A DNA stretch of 64,000 nt from Plumapathes pennacea (GCA_964036295.1 OZ038465.1:25330870-25394869); one strand, 5' to 3'; numbered from the stretch's first letter, positions 23,391-33,499 are shown. The notes: generated by a model from the sequence alone, not told the origin. Numbers and translations are program-made.

Positions 23391-23968
23391 TTCGTTTTAG
23401 CCGAAGCCATTTCCCGCATCCGGTACCGATTGTGTCAAACCACCGTCACTGTTTATGTTTCTCAACGCGAGGCGTTTTGCGAGCCGCGGAAAACCTTTTG
23501 AGACAAGAAATTCCAATGCTTATTGGTTCAGTTGACGTTGGGTTTTTGCTAAAAAAAACAGGTACCAAATGTTCCTGGTGAAATCAAAATTGGCAAAAAT
23601 TTGACCTGCCGCTTTTCACCTTGGTCTTTTTGAAAAATCGAAACACTACCACAAGGTCAAGTTTCCACATTTATTTTAGGTGCTTTAGATAGAAAAAGAG
23701 GTACCTTGAATTACTGAAGAGTTGCAATGACCAGATTGTTTACCGTTTTATTACACGAGCTTGTTAAATATGCACCATTTTCGTGTCGGTTGAAGGGGTC
23801 GAGAGGGCATTTTAGACTTTCCGCGATTTTGTCAAAATGAAAAGGCAGTTGAACTTTTGAATATTGTTTTCGAAGACAGTTCACCAAAGAGGTTCTTTGG
23901 GTAAAATAAAATGAATTTCGAAATTTAGTATTTGGCGCCCGATTCTCGATATTTACAGAGAGCCGCTC
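23391..23968. repeat. Right terminal inverted repeat of the TTAA element (outer part)
   Basis: Inverse of 19186-19705. It contains a private insertion of about 50 bp at 23672-23720 (TTTATTTTAGGTGCTTTAG onward). The plus-strand ORFs 23268-23501 and 23387-23581 across it are not considered genes. Confidence 0.9.
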
Positions 23969-24018
23969 TTAAGAAGCAAATGCATGGTGAGTGTTGTAAT
24001 GATAATTTATAGTTTATT

Positions 24019-24043
24019 GCTTGTGACGTCACAAGCTATAAAA
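24019..24043 (+). promoter_or_regulatory. CRE-like palindrome beside a TATA box
   Basis: GCTTGTGACGTCACAAGC (24019-24036) is a perfect 18-bp palindrome with the CREB/ATF core TGACGTCA. TATAAAA follows at once (24037-24043). A GATTGGTTG (CCAAT-type) word lies at about 24091. Start sites cannot be read from sequence. It may be a relic promoter of a mobile element, since it lies at the edge of repeat R1. Confidence 0.35.
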
Positions 24044-24329
24044 TGCAGCGATTTTTTTTTTATTTTTCTGGGTTAGAGATCTGCATGCGATGATTGGTTG
24101 ATATTATCATGTGATTTGTGATGACGTTGTGATCACGTGACTTGTCGAGCAAGCAGTTTCGCCATTTTGAAGACAGCAAGTTGCTTGCCTTAGTTGGCTC
24201 TGTGGATTATTTTATGGACCGCTCATCTTACTTACAAACGCATACGCCGGCTGCGGTAGACCCATACTAAATTTCATTGAGCGGTTTTGGCTTGGGTCGG
24301 TCCGTTCAGCCTCAAAAGCCACATTGAAA

Positions 24330-24497
24330 GCCATGAAAGCAAATGCAATGAATTTATCAATGAACTGCATAACTATGCACAACTGTACAGAAATGTACGA
24401 AGAATTTAATATCCAGAACCTTGAGAACTTGAAGGAACAAGCTGAACGAAGGCGCTCGAGATACAAAGACGAGAACCTGTGTAAAGACGGCGATTCT
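24330..24497 (+). CDS. Short unrecognised ORF downstream of the CRE/TATA site
   Basis: About 55 codons from an ATG near 24330 to TGA near 24497. The end reads EEFNIQNLENLKEQAERRRS and is charged and helical, resembling a short coiled coil. No family is recognised. The opposite strand is also open (24212-24466), which lowers confidence. Confidence 0.2.
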
Positions 24498-24743
24498 TGA
24501 CAAGCGCTTGATAGCGGATTATATGGAACTGTTTAGTATGAGGGTGAACTTGAAGGTACTTTGTATTCTTTTACTTTGTATTATTCTTGCTGATACAAGT
24601 AAAGCGTCAGAAAATCTGACTTTTGTTTGGAATCAAAATTTCACTCTGCGTGCATTTATGTTGTTGTTGCGAGATTTTGGCTCGGTGCCATGAAGGTCAA
24701 ACAATCAGTGGAACAGATGGCGTTATTATTTGAAAATTAGGAA

Positions 24744-25079
24744 ATGGCTGAGGAAAAAGTGACCGTTGGTAGATCTTGCTTCGCTCAGTTTTATTGTATT
24801 CCCATAAATGTTTATGTGAAAGAAAACCGAAGTCCTCCAAGACGAAGTCGTGAGCCAAGCCACGTACCATTGAATTACCTTTCACGCATTTTGAACAAGA
24901 GTAGAAAAAGCAGGCGACTAATACAAGAATACATTTCAAAGAATGTCCCAAAGTCGTCAAAAGTTCATGATTATACCCGAGCTTACGTACTTCACAATGC
25001 TAATGCGTTCCGTGAACGTGCATGTAAACAACATGGAAACAATAAAAAGCCACAGATGGAAATGGAAAGAGAAAATTAG
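24744..25079 (+). CDS. Unrecognised basic ORF, related to 25579-25953
   Basis: A 111-codon ORF. Its middle (NYLSRILNKSRKSRRLIQEY then ISKNVPKSSKV) resembles the plus ORF at 25579-25953 (LLSFHSRRFNKSRKDRQAIT then SRIFVTEYLEVFKV). The DNA is also alike (CTTTCAC..., AACAA..AGTAGAAAAAGCAGG against AACAAAAGCAGGAAAG). The two may be diverged copies of one element sequence. No domain is recognised. Confidence 0.25.
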   Translation: MAEEKVTVGRSCFAQFYCIPINVYVKENRSPPRRSREPSHVPLNYLSRILNKSRKSRRLIQEYISKNVPKSSKVHDYTRAYVLHNANAFRERACKQHGNNKKPQMEMEREN

Positions 25080-25578
25080 GATCAATAAACCATCGCTGCG
25101 AGAAAGCTAGAAGCTCAAAAAGAAGATTGCCAAAAGTAACCGAGGTGCTAAGATACGTTTGTATTTTAAAATGTGTTAAAACACAGGCATTGCAAGATCA
25201 GACGTATTCAGAGATCAAAATCACAGAACCAAGTACAATGGGTTTTCTCTGTCAAGGGATATAGGAAAAAATTCCGGTCCTTCAGTTGTTGATCCAAACA
25301 AAACGATCATCGGTTGGCTTTCTGGATGCACGGAAGCCATACTTTAGGAGCGATTTTGGCTTACATTGTTTTTAAGCGTCGGAAGACTTAGAAAAGAAAA
25401 TAGCCTTACCCAAATGCTTGATGTGTTACCAGCGGGACCCCCGTAAAGTACGAAGGGTTGTGTTTTGCAAATGCTCGATTATAGATACCGCTTCAACCAA
25501 TGTATCTGTGTTCTGAGCAATATTTGTGTGAAAGAACATCGAATAAGTAGTAGAAGACGTGTCGAAACTTGATAGAAC

Positions 25579-25953
25579 TTGAACTTTTCCCTGCGGGCAG
25601 AGCGTCTCCCTTTGTCGGAAACTCTGCGGCTTTGTGAAACGCGCGGCGTATACGAACAGTCGGCGTTTAACTTTGTTTTGCGTGCAGTAAAGGTTCTTTG
25701 TTTATTGTCTGAGGATATTGAATTACTAATAGGATTGAGGCAAATATCACGCGAGATTAAGATACAAGATCTGTCAATGAAATGTCACGAGCATAATATC
25801 ATAGAACGGGGAATCCCGAATCATCAGCTACTTAGCTTTCACTCACGCCGCTTTAACAAAAGCAGGAAAGACCGGCAGGCGATTACATCGAGAATATTTG
25901 TCACTGAATACCTCGAAGTCTTCAAGGTTGATATCCGACTATCCGAGCCGTAA
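25579..25953 (+). CDS. Unrecognised ORF, related to 24744-25079
   Basis: A 124-codon ORF, Leu-rich in its first half (LCLLSEDIELLIGLRQISRE) and basic in the second. It resembles its upstream neighbour in about 35 residues. No catalytic motif is visible. It may be a decayed piece of a mobile element. Confidence 0.25.
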   Translation: MNFSLRAERLPLSETLRLCETRGVYEQSAFNFVLRAVKVLCLLSEDIELLIGLRQISREIKIQDLSMKCHEHNIIERGIPNHQLLSFHSRRFNKSRKDRQAITSRIFVTEYLEVFKVDIRLSEP

Positions 25954-26178
25954 TGTTCGCTCCACAAGCCCGTGATGCACGCCTTTGTTGTCACGGTATT
26001 CAAACGTCTACAGCTTCCGATAGAGATTAATTTCGTATCGACCCAGAATTTTGCGTTAAAGCTTAATGCATAGCAGTCTTGAACATATTAGTGATCAGAC
26101 TTGTACATGTAGGATGCGTAACGTCTGAGATGGCTTTTTCATACGAAGTAATTTCATCATGGGAAGTGTCATGTTTTA

Positions 26179-26511
26179 GGCCCCGTCCACACTACGCCGG
26201 ATAAATTTGAAAACGCAACTTTATTCTTACGGTTAGGAAAACGCTCTTCAAAGTGGATAAATTTGAAAGCGCCGGCTTTGCGTTTTGGTGTGGACGAAAA
26301 ACATTTTGAAAACGGAACTTTTCGAAAACCCTGACTCACGTGGCCACGTCAAGTGGTTTCAAAGATTGTCAGGGACGTTTGTAGAGCAATAACAATACAT
26401 TTGGGCCCGGAAACATTTTATCCGTTTTCCAGTGTGGACGGAAAACATTTCTTGCGTTTTCAGAGTGAAAGTTGCGTTTTCAAATTTATCCGGCGTAGTG
26501 TGGACGGGGCC
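26179..26511. mobile_element. PIF/Harbinger-type MITE, 333 bp
   Basis: The terminal inverted repeats are perfect for more than 40 bp: GGCCCCGTCCACACTACGCC at the left and its inverse at the right. TTA lies directly outside both ends (26176-26178 and 26512-26514). A three-base TWA duplication and GGCCCCGTCCACAC ends are typical of PIF/Harbinger MITEs. Internally GAAAACG/CGTTTTC words recur. Non-coding. Confidence 0.9.
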
Positions 26512-27029
26512 TTAATGTGCTACAGCTACTTGAACATGATGCACACGCTGGGAAGATGAGATAAGGCTATTACGCTGTCTTACAGCTACTTAAGATGTCG
26601 GGTATTCCCCAGTCAATCCCATTACAAAATGACAACACAGTTCCTCCACAAAACATGTCAGCTTGAAAATTCACTCAACAAGGTTGCCAGGTTGTATAGA
26701 AAGCGTCACACAAGTACTGTCACGTGCATCGGAAAGCAATGAAAACTGGGTTGTTGCAAACGAAGAATATTCCTACGGGGCCTTCGATAATTGTTTTCTC
26801 TCAATTATTATAATACACTTTTTCGTGAATATCTGTTTGACCAAAATTAGAAGAAAAGAGGGCAAGAAAAATAAAGGGAGCTCTTGGATCCGTCATTTGC
26901 AAAAACTGACTCGGCTATAATATCTTTTGCATATAAACGCACGACAAAAGTTCCTCTCCCGGGACCCCGCGTGTCTCTATTCATTGTACTAATGACGTCA
27001 CAAGCGCGCTGGCCACGGGCCTGTCTTGT

Positions 27030-27960
27030 TCAGGTTTTATTTGAGCGAAATGTCAAAAGTCAAGTTCTTTATACTGTGTGATATTTTTCTGATGAGAAAC
27101 TGGAAGTCTCTCTTGGCAGTTCCGCTCTTGTCCCTACTTCCTATTTAGTATATTCTGGTCTCGACCCAACTCACGCCGTGAGCTCACTGGCAACGTCAGT
27201 CTAGTTTTCATTTCTAGTATATAATTACCACTGCGAAACAAAGGCTACTTGATCAAATGGAAGAAATATTTCAACATACATTGTACGATAATCCGATCAA
27301 GCATTTTGACAACTGTTACGCTCGCGCGCAGCATAATACATGTAATATTTTCACAGAGACGTATTGGTCGAGTTTTAAGCCATGAGAATGAATATTATTT
27401 TACACAAAAACGGATATACTTTCGGCGAAAAAACTTTCCAAAACAGGTACAGTATGTACGAGGCAACAGATGTCATGTACAGTGTAAAGCATCATTGTTT
27501 ACGGCTAAAGTTCGTCATGGCTTTGGTGTTCCGTTTTCGGCCTGGTATCTTCCCAGAAGTATTTCGTGTTGCCACAGAAAATTCGTTGGGACTAAATAAT
27601 TAGCGGCGACAGAGTTATTTGCAATCCTGTAGCGGTAGCCATTAAATATAGTCGAATCAATCAAACATTTGTTTACGGCTATGACGGTAACCTAAAGAAC
27701 GCAAGCAAAAATTGTTCCCTAAAATCTAGTTTATCCGTTTGTGTTCCACAGAGCCAAACGGCATTCAGTTTGGTTGGCATACAGCTAACTTTCTACGCAA
27801 GCATTAACGTACGATTCAATCGACTAGATCTCAAGTTATTTGCGAAGTCACCTCACGCCATCACATATCACGTGGCAATGTGAGCCAATCACCGTGTGCT
27901 GATTCGTAACCCAGAGGAAATTATGAACACACGGCCTGTGGTTTTAAGCTCGTCGGGGCC
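27030..27960. repeat. R1 repeat, copy D (rearranged)
   Basis: 27045-27200 matches copy A 8065-8215 in direct orientation. 27226-27300 matches 7590-7650 reversed, 27460-27780 matches 18475-18760 reversed, and 27838-27915 matches 7385-7440 reversed. D is thus a deleted long-armed palindrome. The overlapping plus ORFs 27249-27599 and 27382-27603 come from the central spacer and are not recognised. Confidence 0.7.
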
Positions 27961-28199
27961 ACGCCCCAACGAGCAAATATGTAATACCGCTGACCGCCCG
28001 CGGGCGCCCACGGACGCGTAATCGAATGATGTTTCTAGCCGGAGGGTCGCATGCAGGGTCTTTTTGGTCGCATTTTTACTAGTGATTAGTGAAGGTGTAG
28101 TTTTGTTTGAGTAGCGGAAAACTGAATAACGGACCACTTTAAAATGTGCGCAAAAGTAAGCTTTTGACAGGTCAAACAAATGTGGTTACAGATGTGAGC

Positions 28200-29645
28200 T
28201 CAGCAAAGCGAGCCGGGTAAGGAAATTGCCGCTAATAGTGCAGCTTTAGCCGAAATAGCTGTGGTGTTTTTTTGAGTTCCACCAACGGATCCTGGCTTTA
28301 GTCTAATTAAACTTAAAAGCCGGAAAAGGTGTGACAGCGTGACACTGCTATGTTGAAATGATATGACAAAATAAAACTATGAACAGTTTTCTGTTATCTA
28401 TTTATCAAGATTCTCTAAACAAACCGATTGTGAAAACCCACCAAAATTATACCAGAGAGGAAGACGAACTCCACTGATCAAAAACCGATATTCCAATCGT
28501 ACATAGTTATTAACTTAACCCCGTGGGATTAGCGTGTCGTGCAACGATTGTCTTATGCTAATTAATGGTTACCCAAGACTTGCAACACTTTCCTCGTTTT
28601 CTGAATCGCTGCTGCTTAAAAACACTGTAGTACCCGGAAACATATCTGAGCTGACAAAAGCAAGTTTGAAACCAATACAATAACCGAGAAAATCGACCTG
28701 ACAAAAGATTTCTCACGAGTAACCACGAGTAACCACACCAATAAAAACAAATACTCTGTTACTATTCAATCATAGCGGTTACTCGTGGTTACTCATGGTG
28801 TGAGCACAAATGATGTGTCTTGCGAAGCTTTTCAACCGACTAAGCGTTTAACTCTGTTCTTGCTCGGAATTTTGTGTATTAAAGTAAAATGTGGCCACCA
28901 CACGTAATTCACGGGTAACCACAGAGGTCTCACGTTTCTCTGGTTCAGTCTCCTTGCTTTTGTCGGTGTAATTTGAAACTGCAGAAGGCGCACAATATCG
29001 CATAAAATCTTCGATCAGACTCCAATTGAAAAGGTTCAATGAAATCTACGTCTAATACGTTGCGTCCGCTTCACCCTTGTGCATCATTCAAACCGCGCAA
29101 AGTGACGGTTGGCCTTTGGACGTACATGTTTGATAATCATCAAATCAGAAACCAAACCGCGAACTCCTTATAAAGGGACCATATAATAACATGCGGTACC
29201 TATTTTGTCGAATTTAGCAGAAAAATGTAAGTCTTCCCCGGCTGAAACGTATAGATTACGAATAAACTGATACACGTAGTCTCAGACTGTAGCACTAAAC
29301 GATATTCTTGTGGCAAAGTTAACGCTCTACATTTATTGCTACGCAGCAAGGAAAGCAGCAGTCTATATTATTGACATACGATATCGTATATGCAGGAATA
29401 TTTCACTCATTCTCGCTTAAAGTACACAAGCTGCCATTTTACGTGTCTTTCGCTAATAATTCTGTTTGTGGGATCACTAGAGCCAAGGTTACTTCATCAA
29501 AATACTAATAGATACTTTTAATAGGATCAGTAAAAAAAAAGGGAAAAGGTTTGGTTTTTCCTACAAATTATTGGTCAAAACACCCCAAAACAGGCACTTT
29601 TTGAATGTCCGCGACGGAGTTGCCACTAAACATCTTCTTTGTGTG
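28200..29645. other. Intergenic, with a GAGTAACCAC inverted repeat
   Basis: No gene was recognised. At 28714-28804 the word GAGTAACCAC occurs in tandem, then its inverse (GTGGTTACTC) in tandem about 50 bp later. GGGTAACCAC recurs at about 28912. The minus ORF 28848-29039 has no domain that I recognise. Confidence 0.5.
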
Positions 29646-29649
29646 CCTA

Positions 29650-29877
29650 CAATCCTGCCCAAAAGTATGTGGGACACTCTTCTATTTCTCAACATTACTC
29701 TCTTTTAAATAATGAAAGCGACTCTTTTTCCGAAAGGTAACCCTCCCCCCTCCCCCCATACAATGTTGCATAAAGGCAGTGCACTTTGAGCACACTCAGT
29801 CAACATTGTCAGGGGGGAAGGGAAGGGGGCGGGAAGAGGGAAAGTGTCATAATTTTTACATTTTGGCCAGGATTGTC
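29650..29877. mobile_element. Mariner-like MITE, copy 2
   Basis: Reverse-oriented copy of 15607-15838. Left end CAATCCTGCCCAAAAGTATG, right end CATTTTGGCCAGGATTG. It contains the same CCCCCT-rich core. TA precedes the left end. Confidence 0.75.
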
Positions 29878-29879
29878 TC

Positions 29880-31070
29880 TATAGCGCGAGTTAGTAAAAA
29901 ATGCCATAACTTTTACAAGATTTTATGTATTGCGGCCAAATTTGGATGGGTAAATTTTATAAACTTTGCGCATGTATTTTCGATATATTCACTGGGAAAA
30001 AATATTTTAGCACGAGTTTTCAGTGATATAAGGTGTTAATAGGGGTTAATTTAAGAAAATGTCATAAATTGGTGCGAGCATTGAGTAGCCAACTCTTAAA
30101 GCAAGTGTTATAACGAGCGTTCATTCAGAGAAGGCACCGACCGAAACATATTTTGATTTTTTATCTGTGTAGATGTATTTTTTTTTTGAAAATTAAATGA
30201 AACCGGATACCTACAATAATATTACAACAAAGAAGCATGCAACGCACCTCCCCACTACCAACGGGCTTGGTCAGATATTTAGCAGTGCACCTGTTATAAT
30301 TCACCAATAATTCACAACACTGTTCACACTTGCGTTTATCATCATACTGATCACACTGAGAAAGAAAATGACTCGCCTTCATGTACTATTAAAAATGTAC
30401 GATCGTGAACTACACGAATACAATGTTCGCACCGGTTCATCATTTCAACAGCTTATAAAAAAATAATATTTTGTTTTAGGTTATAACGATTCACCATTTT
30501 CAATTGTCTCAATTTTGGTAAATACTTTCACAAAGTAAATGATAATGGTCTATACGTGAACATCGTGATTGTTGAAGCTGTAGCAATCAATACAAAAACT
30601 AACAGTGTATAACTGTGTTCCTAGTGAAGCAGCCCAAAACGGTGAACCGTGAGTGTGAATCGAGCGGTGATTCGTGTGTGCTGAACCATAAAAACATACC
30701 TAAGACCACGGCCGCAAACAACTCTAACCGCAGAAGACTTGGAAATTGCACAATCTAGCGCGATGTCGCTCTACTTTATTTTACTTGATAGTATATGAAA
30801 CAAGCTTTCAGCAGAGACTTTACTTCTGGAGGTACGCTTAGTATAGTCTTAGTTATGCCTGAGAGAACAATGTCCGAATACTTTGGATAACCTTCGCTAC
30901 CTTAAAGTAGGCTGATCGGATGAATGTTTAAACATGGTTGTTTGCACTTTTTGTGCATCGAATGTGCTCCTTGAGCATCGCCCAACCAAATGAAAAATAA
31001 AGAATATTGCGGTCTTTTATACAACCTGAGAAATTCCACAACTTAGAAGAGTACCGCAAGGTTATGGTTA
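29880..31070. other. No recognised gene
   Basis: AT-rich. GGTTCA/TGAACC words recur at 30437, 30640 and 30690, perhaps the ends of a decayed element. The only ORF of note (30161-30382 minus) has no domain that I recognise. Confidence 0.4.
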
Positions 31071-31782
31071 AGAGTATAACCTCCGTTACCTAGATTTCTC
31101 AATGTCTTTATATTCAGTCTTTGTTACGTTTTACGCGCTAATAATTGTTTGGCCAAAGACCAAAGTGGGGTAGAAAACAGCGATCGAGAAGTTAATATAC
31201 GGTAGATAAGAGACACGAAAGTCTGGAAACATAACCTCTGTTACCGGTGTTACCAATAACCTCCGTTACAACAAATCAAAATCTGTGTTAATATTAACGG
31301 TGGAGTAGCACAAACCATTTGTAAAGTTATGATAACGTTGCGCAAACTTTTTCCTGTGGATTTCGCACCGTGTACAGCCTTTTCAGACCTCTTGTCTGCT
31401 TCACGTGGTTGTGATTACGTGTAATCCCAGAGTTTTCTCCCAAAATCAAAGTGTTACGTGTTCTTTTGCTACGAAATTGATAACACAAGCCAGGTAAGCA
31501 CGTTTACTTAGTACTCTGTCCTTCTTTTTAAAGACTGTAACCCAGTAGGTTCGAAAATTAACCCCATTCAATGAACTTAACGATTCTGGTAAAGGAAGTT
31601 GCGTCGGTCGGTTAAAGTGTCAGTATGTCCGGACTGACGTTTGGATACACATGAAACCCCTTCCATATCATGTTATGCTTCCATGCCGTTCTTAACTGAA
31701 GAAATAATCTTTCCTGGATAAAGACAGAGCTTATCTCAAAACTATATAACACCAAACGTCGATTACACGCTTTCTGCCCTAG

Positions 31783-31917
31783 ATGCTCCCTAAAACGCGA
31801 GCAGAGATCCAACGAGCCTATCGCCAGAAGAAACAACAACAGGAAGGGATAACGAAAGCGCCTAAAAAGACACGGTCTGAAATTCAAAGAGAATATAGAG
31901 GAAGAAAAAGCAAATAG
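31783..31917 (+). pseudogene. N-terminal piece of the DDE-like protein
   Basis: 44 codons from ATG 31783 to TAG 31915-31917: KTRAEIQRAYRQKKQQQEG then KKTRSEIQREYRGRK. The two SEIQR.YR blocks form a short basic repeat. The next frame, open from 31899, carries on with EENERERKRRAYIPTSLL and leads into the main ORF, so a frameshift in 31899-31917 separates them. This basic start resembles the N-terminus of multi-copy transposon proteins in other animals. Confidence 0.5.
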
Positions 31918-33125
31918 ATAGGAAAGGATATGAAGAAAATGAAAGAGAGCGGAAGCGGCGTGCATACATTCCAACGTCCTTGTTAGACGAAAAGGTGCAG
32001 GCACGTCTTCCGAATTTGCATGCAATAGTCCAGATGGACTTTGTCGAAAACTACACCTGCCAGTCCTACGAGGAGGTACAGCCGGCCTACTGGAATGCGT
32101 CAATGGTAACGCTTCATCCATGCGTTGCGTACTTAAAGTCCACTGAGGGCGAGTTAAACCACTTTAGCAGAGTTTTTGTCTCAGATGAGCTTGGTCACAA
32201 CTCTGCTACCGTATTTGCGATTATCAAGAGGCTGATGTCAGAAATGAAGGAAACATCGCCAGGCCTTCAGCACGTACACTACTACACCGACAGCCCAACC
32301 TCCCAGTACCGCAACAAAACGATGTTTCACATCGTTAGCCAACATGAAAAGCTTTTTGGTGTCACTGCATCCTGGAACTTCTTTGAAGCAGGTCATGGTA
32401 AAGGCCATTGTGATGGCGTTGGAGGGTCGATGAAGCGCATGGCCGACGAGGCTGTGCGACAACAGAAGGCAGTCATTCAAGATGCTGCCGACTTCTTTGC
32501 ATGGGCAAAATCTGGGCACATGGCAAAAAGTTCAGTTTCGTTCTACTTTGTCCCAAAGCAAGACTGCCAGGCTGCCAACCAAGAAATACAGCGTTTCGGG
32601 AAAATCAAACCTGTTCCTGGGACACTGAAGCTTCACGCAGTTGCGGGAGATCTACAAGAGCCGGGAAAAATTATCGCAAGAGAAACCTCGTGTCATTGCG
32701 AACAGTGCTTCAACGGTGAATCATTTAACCGCGATTCACCATGCAAGTGGTCAACGCATATTCTGAAGGAACCCCAAATCCCAGGTGTGATTAAACCAGC
32801 GACAGGTGACTGGATTGCCGCAGTTTACGACGATAAGTGGTACGTGAGTGAAGTCCTTGAAGTTGACAAAACTGACGGCGACGCCAACGTATCTTTCATG
32901 CATTCGTCTTCAAAAAATGTAGCCATGTTGAAGAAGCCTAACCAACCAGACGAGTTGTGGGTCATGTTTGGTTCGATACTTGCCATATTTGAGCCTCCAT
33001 GCCCCCACGGAAAAACGCGCAGGCAGTTCAAGTTAAACAGTGATACTGTGGACAACTCTAAACAAAATGGCTGGACCAGTAGGCAAATGGAGAGGACATG
33101 CAATACCTACAAATATTTTGAATGA
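31899..33125 (+). CDS. DDE/RNase H-like transposase, N-terminally broken
   Basis: Open from 31899 with no ATG before the core. Residues below count from codon 31980. Candidate catalytic acids sit in RNase H-fold settings: D20 in AIVQMDFVENY, D104 in HVHYYTDSPTSQYRN, and E136 or D145 in FFEAGHGKGHCDGVGG. A Cys cluster (C238, C240, C243, C255) could bind zinc. A C-terminal module (about 276-345, GDWIAAVYDDKWYVSEVLEV ... VMFGSILAIFEPP) looks like an SH3/Tudor-like barrel. I recall this layout in unclassified multi-copy animal proteins, but I cannot name the superfamily. The region between the basic N-terminus and D20 looks short, so an internal deletion is likely. Stop is TGA 33123-33125. The opposite-strand ORFs are shadows. 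Confidence 0.7.
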   Translation, partial: RKKKQIDRKGYEENERERKRRAYIPTSLLDEKVQARLPNLHAIVQMDFVENYTCQSYEEVQPAYWNASMVTLHPCVAYLKSTEGELNHFSRVFVSDELGHNSATVFAIIKRLMSEMKETSPGLQHVHYYTDSPTSQYRNKTMFHIVSQHEKLFGVTASWNFFEAGHGKGHCDGVGGSMKRMADEAVRQQKAVIQDAADFFAWAKSGHMAKSSVSFYFVPKQDCQAANQEIQRFGKIKPVPGTLKLHAVAGDLQEPGKIIARETSCHCEQCFNGESFNRDSPCKWSTHILKEPQIPGVIKPATGDWIAAVYDDKWYVSEVLEVDKTDGDANVSFMHSSSKNVAMLKKPNQPDELWVMFGSILAIFEPPCPHGKTRRQFKLNSDTVDNSKQNGWTSRQMERTCNTYKYFE

Positions 33126-33499
33126 CTTCAATAACCTCCGTTACAAAGATCGTTACCACAAAACAAATGATTAATTCGTTATTTGTGAGGTATAAACAGG
33201 ATAATCATTTTACAAATATAAGATCACTCACACAGTAACGCTTTTAAGCATACATACCTTTTGTAGGTCTGAAACAACCAACTACTTACAAACTTTCATA
33301 ATCTATTAACCATCGCTCCCTTATAACAACATGATTATTCCAGTTTATAATCAAAAGAGTTAATACTTTTGCAACTTAGGTATGTGAAAACACATGTACT
33401 TTACTCAGTGACCAATAAAACAGTCATTAATGTCAAACTTTTGAATAAAGTCTTCAGTCTATTTTAAGGGAATTTGTGTAACTTCCGTTACCAAAACCG

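Larger units (their letters stand above)
21151..23391 (-). mobile_element. 5'-truncated LINE inserted in the right TIR
   Basis: Read on the minus strand, it starts abruptly at 23391 in the linker before the RT domain, runs through the reverse transcriptase, and ends in AATAAAG followed by ATCGT units. The sequence TGCTTCG borders both sides (about 21150 and 23387), a likely target-site duplication of at least 7 bp. Removing the LINE restores the inverted-repeat alignment (GTGTTTAATGCTTCGTTTTA against the left copy's TGTTTAATTCTTCG). The insertion is therefore younger than the host element. The clade is probably in the CR1/L2/Rex group, judged by RT style and microsatellite tail. Confidence 0.85.
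19186..23968. mobile_element. DNA transposon with ~0.57-kb TIRs and TTAA target duplication
   Basis: The ends are GAGGGGCTCTCTGTAAATAT (left) and, reversed, GAGCGGCTCTCTGTAAATAT (right). TTAA sits directly outside both (19182-19185 and 23969-23972). Copies A and B of the surrounding repeat show the same site with a single TTAA, so the target duplication is demonstrated inside this window. The left inverted repeat runs 19186 to about 19760. The right one runs 23968 down to 23391 and, after the LINE inside it, continues at 21155-21078. TTAA duplication is known for piggyBac and, as I recall, Sola3; the termini here (GAG...) are not the piggyBac CCY type. No transposase was found, so it is non-autonomous. 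Confidence 0.85.
18760..24015 (+). repeat. R1 repeat, copy C (right arm, interrupted)
   Basis: R1 sequence runs from about 18760 to 19185, stops at TTAA, and resumes at 23973 with GAAGCAAATGCATGG, exactly where copies A and B continue. The 4.8-kb gap is the TTAA element. R1 homology fades after about 24015, but blocks such as CTGGGTTA ... GATTGGTT (24068-24100) match 7395-7425. Confidence 0.8.
31077..33492. mobile_element. Probable DNA transposon marked by TAACCTCCGTTACC repeats
   Basis: The 14-bp word TAACCTCCGTTACC or a one- or two-base variant occurs at 31077-31090, 31232-31245, 31257-31270, 33132-33145 and 33479-33492, all in the same orientation. Shorter GTTACC words lie beside several of them. 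They bracket the DDE-like ORF on both sides, as transposase-binding subterminal repeats would. Clear terminal inverted repeats and a target duplication were not found, so the outer borders are estimates. Confidence 0.55.

Noticed and set aside
23268..23581. Plus-strand ORFs across the LINE and inverted-repeat border
   Set aside because: They span an insertion junction, so the frame is accidental.
28203..28220. GCTCAGCAAAGCGAGC as another Helitron-like 5' end
   Set aside because: The stem is imperfect, and the following sequence does not match H1-H3.
31612..32121. 169-codon minus-strand ORF
   Set aside because: It lies opposite the DDE-like ORF and its N-terminal extension, has no domain, and is explained as a shadow.
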